DNA from: Macrothele yani | Lineage: Eukaryota; Arthropoda; Arachnida; Araneae; Macrothelidae | NCBI GenBank assembly: GCA_039090855.1 | Contig: CM076990.1 | Span: 199,521,232 to 199,585,231 of the forward strand | Direction: 5' to 3' | DNA: 64,000 nucleotides | Shown here: positions 1 through 11,150 of the stretch, piece after piece | Layout: each line of letters begins with the position of its first letter | Numbering within the stretch: position 1 is the first letter of the stretch | Made by a program: the position numbers and the translations under genes | Notes under the pieces: generated by a model | Database searches by the model: none | What the model was told of the DNA's origin: nothing | Seen by the model: only the letters and a program-made list of their open reading frames with translations

Positions 1-116
1 TTTTCAAAATACATAAATACATAATACAGAAGAAATCAAGCATAGACTAATCAAAATACATCAAGCATAGACTAATCAATTATGTGAGGAAGTTCAGCCC
101 ATTTTCTGTACGCTTC

Positions 117-2110
117 CTAAAAACTGAATTCTTCCATTTTGGAACCATTAATGTTTATAGCCATTAAATATTCCAAATTCATCACTTTGAGTCTGCTCCT
201 TAAGCAAATCTTTATCAAGTTTTGGCATGAAAAGCCTCTTTCACAGTTCACTGTTGATTGTGGCAGCATGAGAAATATCTTCGCAAGACTAGCTAAAATA
301 GGATATATCTCGTCATTCTTTAACACAAATCTAGTATTTTCTAAAACCAAAATTTTTTTGTTGCTGTTGCACACCTTTTTCAGACTTTGCACCTCAAGTC
401 ATAAGTGTATGTTCTTCTCCAAAAAAATTATCCGAGTGTTTGAAGTGTTCACAAACAGTACACACACACTTCTCTTTGTCTTGGAAAGAAAGGACCAACG
501 ATATGCTGCAGGTCACTTCACAGTCTTTTTCTTTAAAACGTGCATGTAATTGTTTAACAAGCTTTTGCCCAAGCAACGAACATATACTCTCAGATTTTAA
601 TTTAAGATATTCACTGGATTTAACTGTATGCCTATGAAATGATGCATTTCTTTCATCATCAACCACAATTTCTTCCGGAAAGGTTTTCAGTTTTAAACCT
701 TGTTTTGATGCAGTTAATTCTGCGCTAATATCTATAGTAGAAGACAACAGAAAATTTACAGTTGAAAAATCTATTTTTGAACTTTGAAATCTTTTACATA
801 AAATGGCTATATGGTTGAGGACATCACTGAGGAAATGCGTGACTGCCTTTCAGAAGAACACCAAGTAACGCATCATAATTGTACAATACTGCCTGCACAG
901 CACCCTCAAATGATAACCATCGAGTGTGGAATATTTGTTTGAATCTGGTTGAACATTCTGCCCCTTTCAACACAGCTTGTACTTTTTCCAACTTGGACAT
1001 ATTCTTCGGGGACAAATGAAAATAAAGCTTAGCAGATGAGGAACCATTGTCTTAAGTCTCGTGGTAACACCCAATTTTCTACCAGTCATTGCAGCTGAAC
1101 CATCAGTGGCAACTCCACATAAATATTCCAAACGAAGATTTTTTTCTTTTAAACACTTCAGCCTTCTGTAATGTGTCCTGCGGTAGTATTCTCTGTCTTG
1201 TAGATAGAAATTTCACCACTGGTTCAACGCCTTTCGTGTAGCGAATATGTACGATTACGTTCCGATGAACAGATGAATCAGTAGATTCATCTATCATTAA
1301 GCTGAACAATTTTGCTTCCAAAACTTCCCTTAGAATTTCTTCCATAATAATGCTAGAAATAGCCTTTTGAAAATTGGTAACACTCGAATGATGTGTATAA
1401 CTTGTGTGCTTACCAATATTCAGGGTTTTTAATTGTGTTGTGCCTTGAATGATGCATAAGTTATTAAAGTCTACCAAGAGACTGTTTGGTAGATTATTTT
1501 TGGCCATAAAATATACATTTCACAGTGCAGAAATTAATTATTGCTTCCAAAAGTTTTGAAAGGCTTTTTCATAACAGCTTTTTTCATATTTTGCTTTTCC
1601 TTCAAAGATCTTTCAGCAGCTTCATGGCTGTTGAGATAAAAAGACTTTTCATGTTTAACTACATTTTCTTTCTTCAGAATTGTACATCTAATTGTGAAAA
1701 CATTTTGAACTTGAACATTTATGCAAGTTTCACAAAGCATCACCCTTTGCTTCGAATTGTACCGTAACCATGGTCTGTTATGAGTCCATTCTAGTCTGAA
1801 ATCTCTTCGTCCCTTTTCAGTAACTTTGTTCTTAATTTTTGTGTTGTATGTAACATCCAATAATTCCAAAGAGTTTTGTAATTTATCGACATTGCCAATT
1901 TTTGAAGTAGAAGCAGGTGGTATTTTGCAAAAAACTTGTAATGCTGGTGGATTGGTTAATTCATCATTCATTTCGGTTCTTGAAGTAGATGTCAATGATA
2001 TTCCGCATGTAGAATCTTGTAATATTGGAGGAGAATCTGAAATCTGTGGCAGAAAAACTTTTTATAGAATGTGCACCTGCTTCTGGTAGCCTTTTTCTTT
2101 TCTTATCCAT
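117..2110 (-). pseudogene. Decayed hAT transposase (zinc finger protein 862-like)
   Basis: Read on the minus strand, the start is an ATG at 2108-2110 (MDKKRKRLPEAGA), followed by a frameshift. Around 1880-1690 comes a TTF-type zinc-finger region with the typical RLEWTHNRPWLRY and 'ILKKENVVKHEKS' segments. A DUF4371-like core follows near 1300 (LFSLMIDESTDSSVHRN). The C-terminal hAT dimerisation domain lies at 117-392 (PQSTVNCERGFSCQNLIK). Several frameshifts and stops split it into at least five pieces, so it cannot make transposase. The family is a domesticated-looking hAT relative common in animal genomes. I did not find convincing terminal repeats, so the element borders are unknown. It lies in the same orientation as the host gene. 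Confidence 0.85.
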
Positions 2111-2339
2111 GGAGATATACAATCAAGCGTGCAGAGAACTTCAATAGCAATCCAGGCGGAATGTGAATATTAGAATGATTACTTTACCGGAAAAAGTACA
2201 AAACAAATCACATGACGTCATCGATGGCGTCACGAGACTAAAACTTCTTGTAGTGCTCAAAAGAAGTGAAGATGAGACACGAGGGTTGACCACAGAATTG
2301 GGTCAACACGAGATATGGACATTGGACAGACAGGAGCAT

Positions 2340-2590
2340 AGAAGAGAAGGGACAGACAGGACCCAGCAAAAACACAAGTGCTGGGAAACTGCTGGCCACC
2401 AGCTGGCAGTGATGGGTCACTGCTGGCTGAAATCTGCCGCTCACAGCCCGGTGGTAGTGGTCCGTTGGTGGCAGCGCTATCAGTTGGCAAGCCATTGATG
2501 GCCCTGCAGCATCACCGTGAATTGTGGGCCTCCAAGCAAGTGCCACTAGTGGCCCGTTGCTGGCAACCAATGCAACCCCAACAGTAGGTG
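2340..2590. repeat. GC-rich TGGC-rich degenerate short-period repeat
   Basis: The stretch is dense in variants of CTGGCAACTGATGGCCC and TGCTGGCCACC, and is much more GC-rich than its AT-rich surroundings. The overlapping open frames on both strands follow from this composition and show no protein family. A similar block lies at 3630-3965. Function unknown. Confidence 0.5.
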
Positions 2591-3424
2591 GAAGCAACGG
2601 AACTGCGCATGCGCAGAAGCAACACTTGCTGTGTCTCTCACGGTACCAGTTAGTTGAAGACAACGCTGTCGCCATCGTGTTATTTTAGTGGATGTTAAGA
2701 AAAAAATCCATATGTAGAGAGGCGAATTAATTTCCTAATGAAATTTTACGTTGACGAAGATATCAGATTAAGCCGTGAAATACTAGATTACAGCCATGAA
2801 ATACACCCACTCCATTCCCATGAATAACAATTCATGGAATGAAGTGCATGAATAACAAGAACAAATTTGAAACCGCTTGAAACAAATGTCCTGGAAAACC
2901 ATTAAAACAACTTTTGTTGGGGGAAAAAAAAAATTATACGCGTACAAAATTTATAAATTATTTGAAAGAAAAAAAAAGCAACGCTATGTGGTGTACTCAT
3001 CCATGGGTTGAATACACAAGACTGGGAGGAATTCACTTCTGAAAATAACGGGAAGTAAAATAAAATATCTTTCCTCTTTAAAACAAATGTAGCTTCGGAC
3101 AACGGAAAGAAAAGACACAACGTTAAAAATGTAACAGAATGAGACATGAACTCGGGTAAATATATATTTATTCAACAATCTCTTTTCAAGACGACAAGGA
3201 CAGTACAAAACTTTGGAACACGACTCTAAGTATGTACACTCCTTGAAAATGAGTGAAGTTCCTTAAAGGTAAAACAAAAACTATCGTTACGTTGAAAAAA
3301 TTAATTTATGAATTATATGAAACTGACTTTTATGAAAAATACCTCGCAATATTGTAAAACGAAAGAGGGAAGCATTCGATTACACATTGCATACAAAACA
3401 GACAGCTTCAAGATTATGCTCTAC

Positions 3425-3500
3425 CGTGGCAAAGTAGTCCGGTCGGTAGAGAGCTCAGCTACCACGCCAACGGCCCTGGTTCAAATCCACTCAGATGCAA
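3425..3500 (+). mobile_element. tRNA-like SINE head remnant
   Basis: The sequence carries a tRNA D-arm-like stretch (GGTCGGTAGAGAGCTC) and a B-box-like GGTTCAAATCC about 35 bases downstream. It lacks a full cloverleaf. It is probably the head of an old tRNA-derived SINE, unlike the two better-defined SINE families elsewhere in the window. Borders are not defined. Confidence 0.4.
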
Positions 3501-3629
3501 GCAGACGTTTTTCCAGTCTGTTGAGAAAATTTCCAGAGCGCAGTGCGATAATTCCTAAGTTTCGTAAGGGTAGAAAAAAAATGTAGCTTTGGGAAACTGC
3601 GGTTATCCTTTATTTTTTATTTTTTTTAT

Positions 3630-3965
3630 TATGGCTACTACTGGGGAATTGGTGGACAAGATTCGGCAAGCCACCAGTTGCGTCACGTGGTTGCTGGCTG
3701 CCACTACTGGCAAACTAGCGGACCACATTAGGCTAGCCATCATTTCTGGCAGGTGCTTGCAGGGCCACTTGTGGCAGCTACTGCCTGTGATGGACAACTG
3801 ATGGCCCTGTTGTGGCATATGACAACTGATGGGGTGCCAACTATTGGCCTGAACTGCTGGCCCTTCTGTTAGCTGCCCGGACATTTTATTGATGGTTCGG
3901 CAGCGGCAACATAGAGCTGGGCCATTGCTGGCCCAGCAAGACTGCTTTTGCTGGGGAACGATGAT
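3630..3965. repeat. Second GC-rich TGGC-rich repeat block
   Basis: This block has the same composition as 2340-2590, with many CTGGCAAC, TGATGGCCC and GCCACTACTGGC variants. Its right end reads GCTTTTGCTGGGG, which is complementary to CCCAGCAAAAACAC at 2362 on the far side of the first block. The two blocks could therefore be the ends of one degenerate element of about 1.6 kb. Confidence 0.45.
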
Positions 3966-4213
3966 GCCACTCTTTTCAAGCAATTGCTTTCCACCTCGCA
4001 CACAATGTAAAAAAGAAAACAGTAACTAACATACGAATTTCATTTGTCAAGTACCAAATCGAGTAAAAATTAAAGATTGTTTTGCTTGGACGTCACTGAA
4101 AAACGTAATCACCAATATTTTTGGCAAAACATTTTATCAGTCGCCAATTTTTTTTTTATTTTTTTTTGCAAATTTTGAAAATGCTGATCGGCAGCGTGAC
4201 CCCTGGAAATATG

Positions 4214-4350
4214 TAAACAATAGTTTCCAAGCTTTTGCACATCAACCAGATGGCCTTTCCAAGGAAGATTGATAGAAACTGCAGTTTCTGTGTTTCTTCC
4301 TTAAAAAAGCCATCTGGTTGATGTGTGAAAGCTTGGAAACGATTGTTTAT
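4214..4350. repeat. Inverted repeat, arms about 65 bp
   Basis: The left arm (4214-4281) and the reverse complement of the right arm (4286-4350) share AGTTTCCAAGCTTT, CATCAACCAGATGGC and AAGGAAGA with few mismatches. The loop is only a few bases around GCAGTTTC. It is probably a hairpin-type MITE. Confidence 0.7.
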
Positions 4351-4669
4351 ATATATTTTATGCCAATAAATCGGATTACTAGCATTGTTTTACTGTTTCT
4401 TCTTGGAAAAACAGTTTGCATTAATGACAATATCTGTTATATTTCTCCCTCCCTTTTCTTCAGCTTTATAGTTGAATGACCCCAATGAGAATCAGGAGTC
4501 ATTCATCCCTAATTTCATGCCACCAGTTCCAAAAAGGGTATACAACCAGCAATAGAAGGACAAACAATATACACGGGATCTGAACAAACACATCATTTCA
4601 AAAAGTTAGAATCTCATGACCCAGACAACTTGACTACACAGGGCAACAAACATGGGATTATGGACAATG

Positions 4670-4672
<3 letters not shown>

Positions 4673-4706
<34 letters not shown>

Positions 4707-4711
4707 GTGTG
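4673..4711 (+). repeat. (GT)n microsatellite
   Basis: About 19 GT units, with one GC interruption near 4701. Confidence 0.95.
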
Positions 4712-4840
4712 TTTATGCACAATCACATATGGGATAAGAAATACTGCAACACAATTTGATGAAAGTAAATGTGCACACTCTCTCTCACACATAATGTAAA
4801 CCTACTGTATGCAATCTAAGAAACCACTTTAAATACTTAC

Positions 4841-4963
4841 ATGTATTGTTTTGAAGGCTCGTTTCACAGAAGGTTTTGAAAAATCAAAGAACTTCACTGT
4901 ATAATCTTTGCTCCCAGAAACTAAAATTTGTTCTGTAGGATGAAATTCTAAACAAGTGACTTC
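4841..4963 (-). CDS. CSTF1: CSTF1 internal exon (WD40 repeat 2 region)
   Basis: This is a 123-bp exon in phase 0 at both ends, encoding 41 residues that include [29 protein letters not shown] and [10 protein letters not shown]. These match the second WD40 blade of cleavage stimulation factor subunit 1. The minus-strand acceptor is TTTTTTAG and the donor GTAAGT, both good consensus. CSTF1 (CstF-50) binds CstF-77 within the CstF complex, which recognises GU-rich elements downstream of polyadenylation sites in the nucleus. The preceding exon (16101-16223) ends exactly in phase. This is the most 3' exon in the window; further WD repeats must lie left of position 1. One exon cannot show whether the whole gene is intact. 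Confidence 0.93.
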
Positions 4964-4967
4964 CTAA

Positions 4968-5080
4968 AAAAAATATATATATTGCATATAAAAATAAAAA
5001 TATATTGCATATAAAAATAACAATATATAAAATATATTGCATATAAAAATAACAATATATAAAATATATTGCAAAAAAAT
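4968..5080. repeat. AT-rich minisatellite, about 39-bp unit
   Basis: The motif ATTGCATATAAAAATAA followed by CAATATATAAAATAT repeats about three times directly beside the acceptor of exon 4841-4963, and then gives way to a (TA)n tract. It covers the polypyrimidine region upstream of the acceptor, so repeat-length changes could affect splicing; that effect is inference. Confidence 0.75.

Positions 5081-5111
<31 letters not shown>
5080..5111. repeat. (TA)n microsatellite at the 3' end of RTE copy 1
   Basis: A pure TA tract abuts the (TGA)-containing tail of the RTE element. A second TA tract lies at the other end of the element (8321-8352), so the retrotransposon seems to have inserted into a TA microsatellite. 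Confidence 0.85.
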
Positions 5112-5119
5112 CATCATTG

Positions 5120-6940
5120 TCAACCATTATCAATCCACTGTTGGACGAAGGTCTCCCCAAGTTTCCTCCACAACGGTCTGTCTTGTGCCAGTCTCCTCCA
5201 TGTCACCCCTGCATACTTTCGAATTTCATCCACCCATCTCCCATGTGGTCTTCTTCTGGGTCTTTTCCTGTCCCTTGGAATCCAATCTAAAATTTCGGCT
5301 GTCCATCGATGATCTGTCCTTCTGGCAGTATGTCCAGCCCATTGCCATTTCAGGGATTTAACTCTGATCATGATGTCTTCCACTCTTGTCATTTTTCGGA
5401 TCCACGAGTTCCTCTTCTTATCTCTCCTGGTTACACCAAGTATGCACCTCTCCATGCTTCTTTGAGTTGTCTGCAGCCTTTGTATGTCTCTTTTAGTTAA
5501 GGTCCACGTCTCTGCACCGTACGTAAGCACTGGAAGGATGCATTGATCAAACACTTTTCTTTTAAGACATAATGGCATATTGCTCTTGAAAATTATGCTG
5601 TTTCTTCCAAAAGCTCTCCAGGCAAGTTTTGTACGCCGATTAATTTCTTCATCAATGTGACCCTCACTTGATATCTGCTGTCCAAGATAAACGTACGTGT
5701 CTGTTATCTCCAGCTTTTCTCCATCAATCGATAAATCTTCATTTCTTGTAAAAGCATTGAACATCACTTTTGTCTTCTGAAAGTTCATTTTTAATCCCAC
5801 TTCTTTACTCTTGTCAGCAAGTTCCTGGATCATACTCTGCAGCTCTGATGGGGTAGTTGCAAAAATGACTACGTCATCAGCAAAACGAAGGTGGGTTAGA
5901 TAATCTCCATTAATCTTTATCCCCTTGTTTTCCCAGCTCAGCGACTGAAAAACACCCTCCAATGTGGCATTATAGAGCTTCGGAGATATGGTGTCACCTT
6001 GTCTCACTCCCTTTCCAATTTTTACGTGTGTTGTATTTTCAAACAGCCGAATCTTTGCACTTGCATTTTCATAGATGTTATTAATAATATTAATGTATGC
6101 ATCTTCATTACCGCAGGTTTTCAGAGCCATTGTAACTGCTGATGGTTTCACCGAATCAAAGGTTTTTTCATAATCGATAAAAGCCATGCACAATGGAAGT
6201 TCATATTCCCTCGCTCTTTCAATTAGTTCTCTCAGCACGTGGATATGATCTATTGTGCTGTAGCCACTCCTGAATCCAGCTTGTTCTCTCGGTTGAGCCA
6301 TGTCCAGTGTTACCTTCAAGCGGTGTGAAAGAACTTTAGTGAAGATTTTATAAACTACTGATAGGAGACTGATAGGTCTGTAGTTTCCAAGATCCTCAAT
6401 GTCACCTTTCTTATGTAGCAGGATCATTGTAGCGGTGTTCCAATCCTCAGGAATCTTTCCTTCATTAAGGCATCGAGTGAAAATTTGGGCGAGTACTGTT
6501 TCGATTTCTCCACTTGCTTCTTGTATGATGTCTACAGTAATTCCATCTTCTCCTGGAGCTTTTCCCCGTTTCATGTTCTTGATTGCATGTGCAACTTCTG
6601 CTGGAAGGACTGGAGGAACTCTGGTACTGGTATCTTTCATGATGTCTGGAGTGCATGTATCATCCCTTTCATATAATTTGGAGTAGAAAACTTTCACTCT
6701 TGTCAAAATTTCGCCTCTATTTCTTGTTACAGAACCATCTTCTTTTCTCAGTGCCATAATCTGTTTTCTTCCCTTACTGAGATGTCCCTTTGCTATCTTT
6801 AGGCTTTGGTTGTTTTCAATTGCTTTCCTCACTAGTTCACAGTTGAATTTTCTTACGTCTTCAGTGATACTTTTTCTTAATGTCTTGCATAGCTATATAT
6901 ATTCCACTTTGGAAGTCACATCTTCTTTAGTTGTCCTCAT
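5120..6940 (-). pseudogene. RTE reverse transcriptase ORF with a single nonsense codon
   Basis: The conceptual frame runs from the ATG at 6938-6940 to the stop at 5120-5122, about 606 codons. Codon 16 is TAG (6893-6895); copy 2 has GAG there. Otherwise the frame is open, and a second ATG at 6830-6832 begins the uninterrupted 570 residues. RT motifs are present: NYRPISLLS, QAGFRSGYSTIDHI, AFIDYEK and the catalytic LRFADDVVIFA (FADD in place of YADD). The C-terminal part has YGAETWTLT and WQWAGHTARRTD, typical of RTE proteins. Copy 2 has KAFDS where this copy has KTFDS. Reverse transcriptase performs target-primed reverse transcription of the element RNA. Confidence 0.9.
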
Positions 6941-8079
6941 CTCTCTTCTTTTTGCATCAACATTTTCGTTTTTCCTGATAATTTATTTACATGCAACTTG
7001 TTCTTAGACCCAGCTAATGTCGTTGCTGTTTCCATAAGAGCTTTGGTTACTTTTCTGTTAACTTCAGAGATGTCCACTTCTTCTGATGTTAGGCCTTCTA
7101 AAGCAGAGAACCTGTTCTTCAGTTCCAACTTGAAGGTATTATGGTGTTTTTTAAGGTTGGTTATGTCAATAGATTTTGTTTGTCTTATGAGCTTGCCACG
7201 TTCAAGTTTAGTGTTGAGGTGCATCTTACATCTCACCAATCTATGGTCACTACCTGTGTTGAACTTGTTTAGCACACTGCAGTCTTCTATGACGAATTTT
7301 TTGTTACACATAATAAAATCAATTTTACTTGTCGTCCCATTTGGATGTCTCCATGTCCATTTCCTGTGTGGCTTTTTCTTGAAGAAGGAGTTCAAGATGA
7401 AAAACCCTTCTGCCTCTGCAAACTCAACGAGAGTATTTCCACGCTGGTTTCTGTTGCCGTGACCGAATTTACCTACTGAAGTTTCATTCTGTTGCCGTTG
7501 CCCTATTTTTGCATTGAAATCTCCCATAATTATCTTCAAGTGCTGCTTACCTTTATTATTTAGATGACAAATTTCCTCATAAAATTCTTCAATTTCTTCT
7601 TCAGGATGACTTGTGGTGGGTGCATAAGTTTGAATAATCTGAGCCTGGTATCTTTTCGAGAGTTGGATAACAAGTCGTGCAGCTCTGTCAGAGGAACTTT
7701 CAACTTCTACAACTTTATCCTTCAGTTTCTTGTTTATTATAAATCCAACACCACTAGTTCTGCCAGTATCTGTCCCATGATAGTAGAAGAGATGTCCACT
7801 TTTCAGTTCGATGAGATCTTCTCCTTTTCTCCTTACCTCACTTAGCCCCACGATGTCCCACTTGATCCTTTGTAGTTCCTCTTCCAATTCAAGAAGCCTT
7901 GAATCAGAAGATAGGGAGCGTCCATTGTACGTAGCCAAGGTCAGCATCAGATGGCAGCCTAGTCCGGTCCTCCGGGGATTCTTAGCACCCTCTGCCTTCA
8001 TGTCGCACTGGCCGCTGCCTTGGCCAGGTACATTCCAGCTGCCGGAGACTGAGGGCCAAGATTTAAGTTGTGGAATCAT
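6937..8079 (-). CDS. RTE apurinic-type endonuclease ORF (craniofacial development protein 2-like)
   Basis: An intact 380-residue frame. It has the exonuclease-endonuclease-phosphatase fold motifs: LATYNGRSLSS near residue 50, LSEVRRKGED near 80, QTYAPTTSHPEEE, MGDFNAKIG near 190 and the catalytic GSDHRLVR near 280. This enzyme nicks target DNA to prime reverse transcription. Database entries often call such ORFs craniofacial development protein 2-like, but here it is part of the retrotransposon. The TGA stop (6937-6939) overlaps the ATG of the RT ORF (6938-6940) as ATGA. The same arrangement occurs in copy 2, so it is probably ancestral to both. Confidence 0.88.
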   Translation of the reverse strand: MIPQLKSWPSVSGSWNVPGQGSGQCDMKAEGAKNPRRTGLGCHLMLTLATYNGRSLSSDSRLLELEEELQRIKWDIVGLSEVRRKGEDLIELKSGHLFYYHGTDTGRTSGVGFIINKKLKDKVVEVESSSDRAARLVIQLSKRYQAQIIQTYAPTTSHPEEEIEEFYEEICHLNNKGKQHLKIIMGDFNAKIGQRQQNETSVGKFGHGNRNQRGNTLVEFAEAEGFFILNSFFKKKPHRKWTWRHPNGTTSKIDFIMCNKKFVIEDCSVLNKFNTGSDHRLVRCKMHLNTKLERGKLIRQTKSIDITNLKKHHNTFKLELKNRFSALEGLTSEEVDISEVNRKVTKALMETATTLAGSKNKLHVNKLSGKTKMLMQKEER

Positions 8080-8316
8080 TTTGGAGGGGTTTGGCCATAA
8101 CTCACCACGCTGGCCAAGCGGGTTGGTGAGTGTGGGATAGAATTTCCTCTAATCCCGATGGTATAGTTATACCGCTATTGGCGGTCGTCAGAGCCCCTTT
8201 AGTGGGAACAGGATGCACCACGAGAAGGCGGGGTTGACATTTGTCAAGGAGAGGCTGTGATGTTACGCATCACCTGACCTTACATCCCATAGACATCCCT
8301 GACCTTACATCCATTT

Positions 8317-8320
<4 letters not shown>

Positions 8321-8352
<32 letters not shown>
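8321..8352. repeat. (TA)n microsatellite at the 5' end of RTE copy 1
   Basis: About 16 TA units, the partner of the TA tract at 5080-5111 on the other side of the retrotransposon. Confidence 0.9.
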
Positions 8353-8354
<2 letters not shown>

Positions 8355-10560
8355 AAAAGGACTATGTAAATTATTAAATTATGACAAACTTCAAAACCCA
8401 TAAGGAAGGGCTGATATGAATAAACATTTTAAAAATATGGCCAATAGTAAAACATATTTTGCTTACTCTTGTCATTATTAACTATGAATATTTACCTACC
8501 ATACTAATTATTTTGAATTTTGATCAAAGCAAACTGTGCAGGGGGAGGGGGAGATCCTGTACTAACCACCAGAAATTATGAAGTGAATGAATAATTATCA
8601 AGTACAAGGTGTCTTCCCTTATGTATGTTCTGCAAAATTATGACATAAAACAGGATAATTTAATACAGAGGAGTGGTGTGTCAGATTTGTATTCTCTGAT
8701 CAGATGACAAACTGGCAACTCATTTTTGAAACATGGTTTATTATACAGTGTTGAATATTTTACATCCAATGCGTGAGAGAATTTTCTCCTCTTTCCTTGG
8801 TCCTTCCTCCAATACGTTTTCACAGAGAGTAATGGCTTTTCTCCAGATGAAAGCTGGACAGTGACAGGAGAGTTTTTTATTTAGAAGTTTTTCCAACACA
8901 TGCTTACTATTCTCTTAAATTTTTTTGCTCACAGGATTCCTATGTCATGCAAGTTTCAGAGCCTAATGTTCAGTACCTATGAGCTACTTGACTCACAATT
9001 CCTTTTGTGTTCTTTACTATTATGCATATGCAATCCAGAGGTGGGCAAATCTAAGGTGCCCAGTCACCCGAAAATTATCACCCTAGCACCTGAGCTTTCA
9101 AATTCTGATCTGAAAATTTTATTTTTTAAAATTTGGATTTCTATTAAGAAACTTCCATCTCTTTAATAAAGCAACAAACAGGTATCATATACAGATATTT
9201 CTGTTTGCGTACTTTTTGTAGACTACACATCATAAAATCAGAATAATGAAGATGCCAATATCTGTTTCTGGCATTATTGCCAGCAGAGTTATGCACTCTG
9301 CAGTAATATATTGGCAGTAGTGATTCAAACTGAAGTTCTGTAGTGCAACCCAAGGCAGATATGTGCAGAGCAAGCATCTATAGCCATGACACTGATTTTG
9401 TGTGGGGTGCATATAAGTGTCTTTATTCATTATTGGTTTCATTGAATATTATACACCTGAGAATAAAGTTGAATTTTTTAAAATGAAAATGTATTTTGAA
9501 GTGCAACTATTAATATATACAAGTGTCTAATATGTTCCCTAGTTTTAGTTATGGATATTGCACTGAAGTATTGAACATCAAAGAAATTTTGACAGTTGGT
9601 TATATTTCTGTATGCCTGATTTTTGTTTAGACTGATCATAGTTTTCACTTTGTAGTGCTGGCTGTGGAAGAAAAGAAGTTGGCACCTGAAATTTTCGGGG
9701 CTTTGTCTACCATTGATATACTCCAGAGTAGCATGTGATATCAACTATTTTTTCACTCCTTTTGAAGTATGTTATTACTTCTAAAGTATGCATTGTTGCA
9801 ATCATGTCTATGTTAATTATCTTCATTTGCATTCACAATGCTTAGACTTTATGCTGAGAAGATGTGTACACACAAAGAATTGGGTCACTGGAACACAAAA
9901 GAATCTTGGAGGGGGGGGGGGGATGTTGGAGAAGCTAATAGTTTCAAAGTTCAACTTGCCATTTTTCAAGGAGAAACAGAGAAACCATCTTCTTGAAATT
10001 CTTTGCAAGAAATGCTACTAATATTTTTATTTGGAGGGAAATAGTTCCAAATCGACAGCTTTTGGTTTCCCAGGCCAAGTACACAACACCATCATGAAAT
10101 ACCACCATGGGTCAATTCAGGTTTTTAAAGACAATACCCATTGTTGTGAAAATCTGCCTATTTTTCTAAATTTGCTTCTTTTTGTGTTTAGGGTAATTTC
10201 AATTCTCTATTATTCTGACAGTAATTATTGTTTATTTATTTTAATTTATTCTTATTCTATTGCTAATCGTGGTTCATGCTTTCTGAATTTGCATCAAGTT
10301 TTCTGTTTTGATGATTGTGTACGCAGATACAGTTTATACATATATAAAAACCACTCTGTCATTATGCTCCAGCTGAGATCTCAGAAAATAATAATAGTAA
10401 TAATAATAATAACACTCCAGGTTGTATTAAACCAGGAAAGTCATCAAAGGTCAAAACTTTTAAGTGCTGGAGGAAAAGAAGTAACTAAAATAACATAAAC
10501 AAAAAAAGTTGCTCATATGTCACAACCTGATACCCCATAACATGAATGGTCAGCACCTCT
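8353..10560. other. Intronic sequence with no recognised feature
   Basis: AT-rich sequence with small runs such as G(11) near 9908 and (AAT)n near 10390. The short open frames here show no family resemblance, repeat structure or splice-flanked exon. Confidence 0.6.
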
Positions 10561-10659
10561 CCTATCATGCTCCTTTCCTCAAAACTGTAAATAAGTTTCC
10601 AAAATTCCAGCCGGTACAGCAAAGATTAATCGGAGTAGGAATAGGAAAATAATATCAAT

Positions 10660-11150
10660 GTTTTTGAGCATCGATGTTTATGCAAGTGATAATTGATGTA
10701 TGAAACTGTAAAAGAATATTTTCTATATGAAGAAAATTAATTTCTCTTTGCTGCAATCTTTTAAAGAGGAAGAGAATATAATCTTTTTATGTCATAGAGA
10801 TTATTTTGCTGTTTTGTTCGATGCTTCATCACCAAAAATCCAAGTTCTTTTCCTCAATGTTACAAGAACCGATTCGTCCAAAAAGGAAAAAAAAAAAAAT
10901 TGAGGTTTTATGACCAATGATTGAAACTGCAGAAGTGTAATCCACTCGAAAATTTTCTGCGATAAGTAAATGAATTTCTCTTTTTTGTACTCTTATAAAG
11001 ATAAAAAGATAAAGGAAACATCACCTTTCTATGTTGCGAATTAGCAATTTTTTTTTTTTTTGCGTTTTTTCTCTCGATGTTTTGTCGCCGAAAATCGCGA
11101 TCTTATTCTCAATGTTACAAGCAGCCAATACATTTGAAATGTTGATCTGC
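10660..11150. repeat. Diverged tandem duplication, about 200-bp unit
   Basis: The segment running from GAAACTGTAAAAG to CAATGTTACAAG (near 10705-10868) is echoed by GAAACTGCAGAAG to CAATGTTACAAG (near 10923-11127). Both copies share AATTTCTCTTT, a TTCGATG/CTCGATG segment, 'ACCAAAAATC/GCCGAAAATC' and CTCAATGTTACAAG. It resembles the larger arrays at 26690 and 14480 in style. Confidence 0.6.

Larger units (their letters stand above)
1..4840 (-). other. CSTF1: CSTF1 intron (partial), downstream of exon 4841-4963
   Basis: This is the sequence following the GT donor at 4839-4840 (read on the minus strand). It runs to the window edge without reaching the next WD40 exon, so this intron exceeds 4.8 kb. 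It holds a hAT pseudogene (117-2110), two GC-rich TGGC repeats (2340-2590, 3630-3965), a tRNA-like SINE remnant near 3430 and an inverted repeat (4214-4350). Positions 2600-3420 and 4360-4670 show no recognisable gene or repeat beyond AT-rich sequence. Confidence 0.75.
5112..8320 (-). mobile_element. RTE-clade non-LTR retrotransposon, near full length (copy 1)
   Basis: The minus strand shows a GC-richer 5' leader of about 240 bp (8320-8080), an APE-type endonuclease ORF, an RT ORF and a very short 3' end in a GATGAT-type simple repeat. A simple-repeat tail in place of poly(A) is characteristic of RTE elements. The 5' leader contains GATGTAAGGTCAG twice. A second, 5'-truncated copy with very high identity lies at 37095-39463 on the other strand. 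The close similarity suggests fairly recent activity, but one nonsense codon in the RT ORF makes this copy defective. Confidence 0.88.

Noticed and set aside
4884..5361. Short frames rich in Tyr-Ile near 5000
   Set aside because: They come from the (TA)n tract and from the antisense of the RTE RT.
6399..8140. Plus-strand frames over RTE copy 1
   Set aside because: They are antisense shadows of the endonuclease and RT ORFs, and their counterparts recur antisense in copy 2.
10031..10498. 155-residue plus-strand frame
   Set aside because: Low-complexity, hydrophobic, no family resemblance and no splice signals; AT-rich intron can give such frames by chance.
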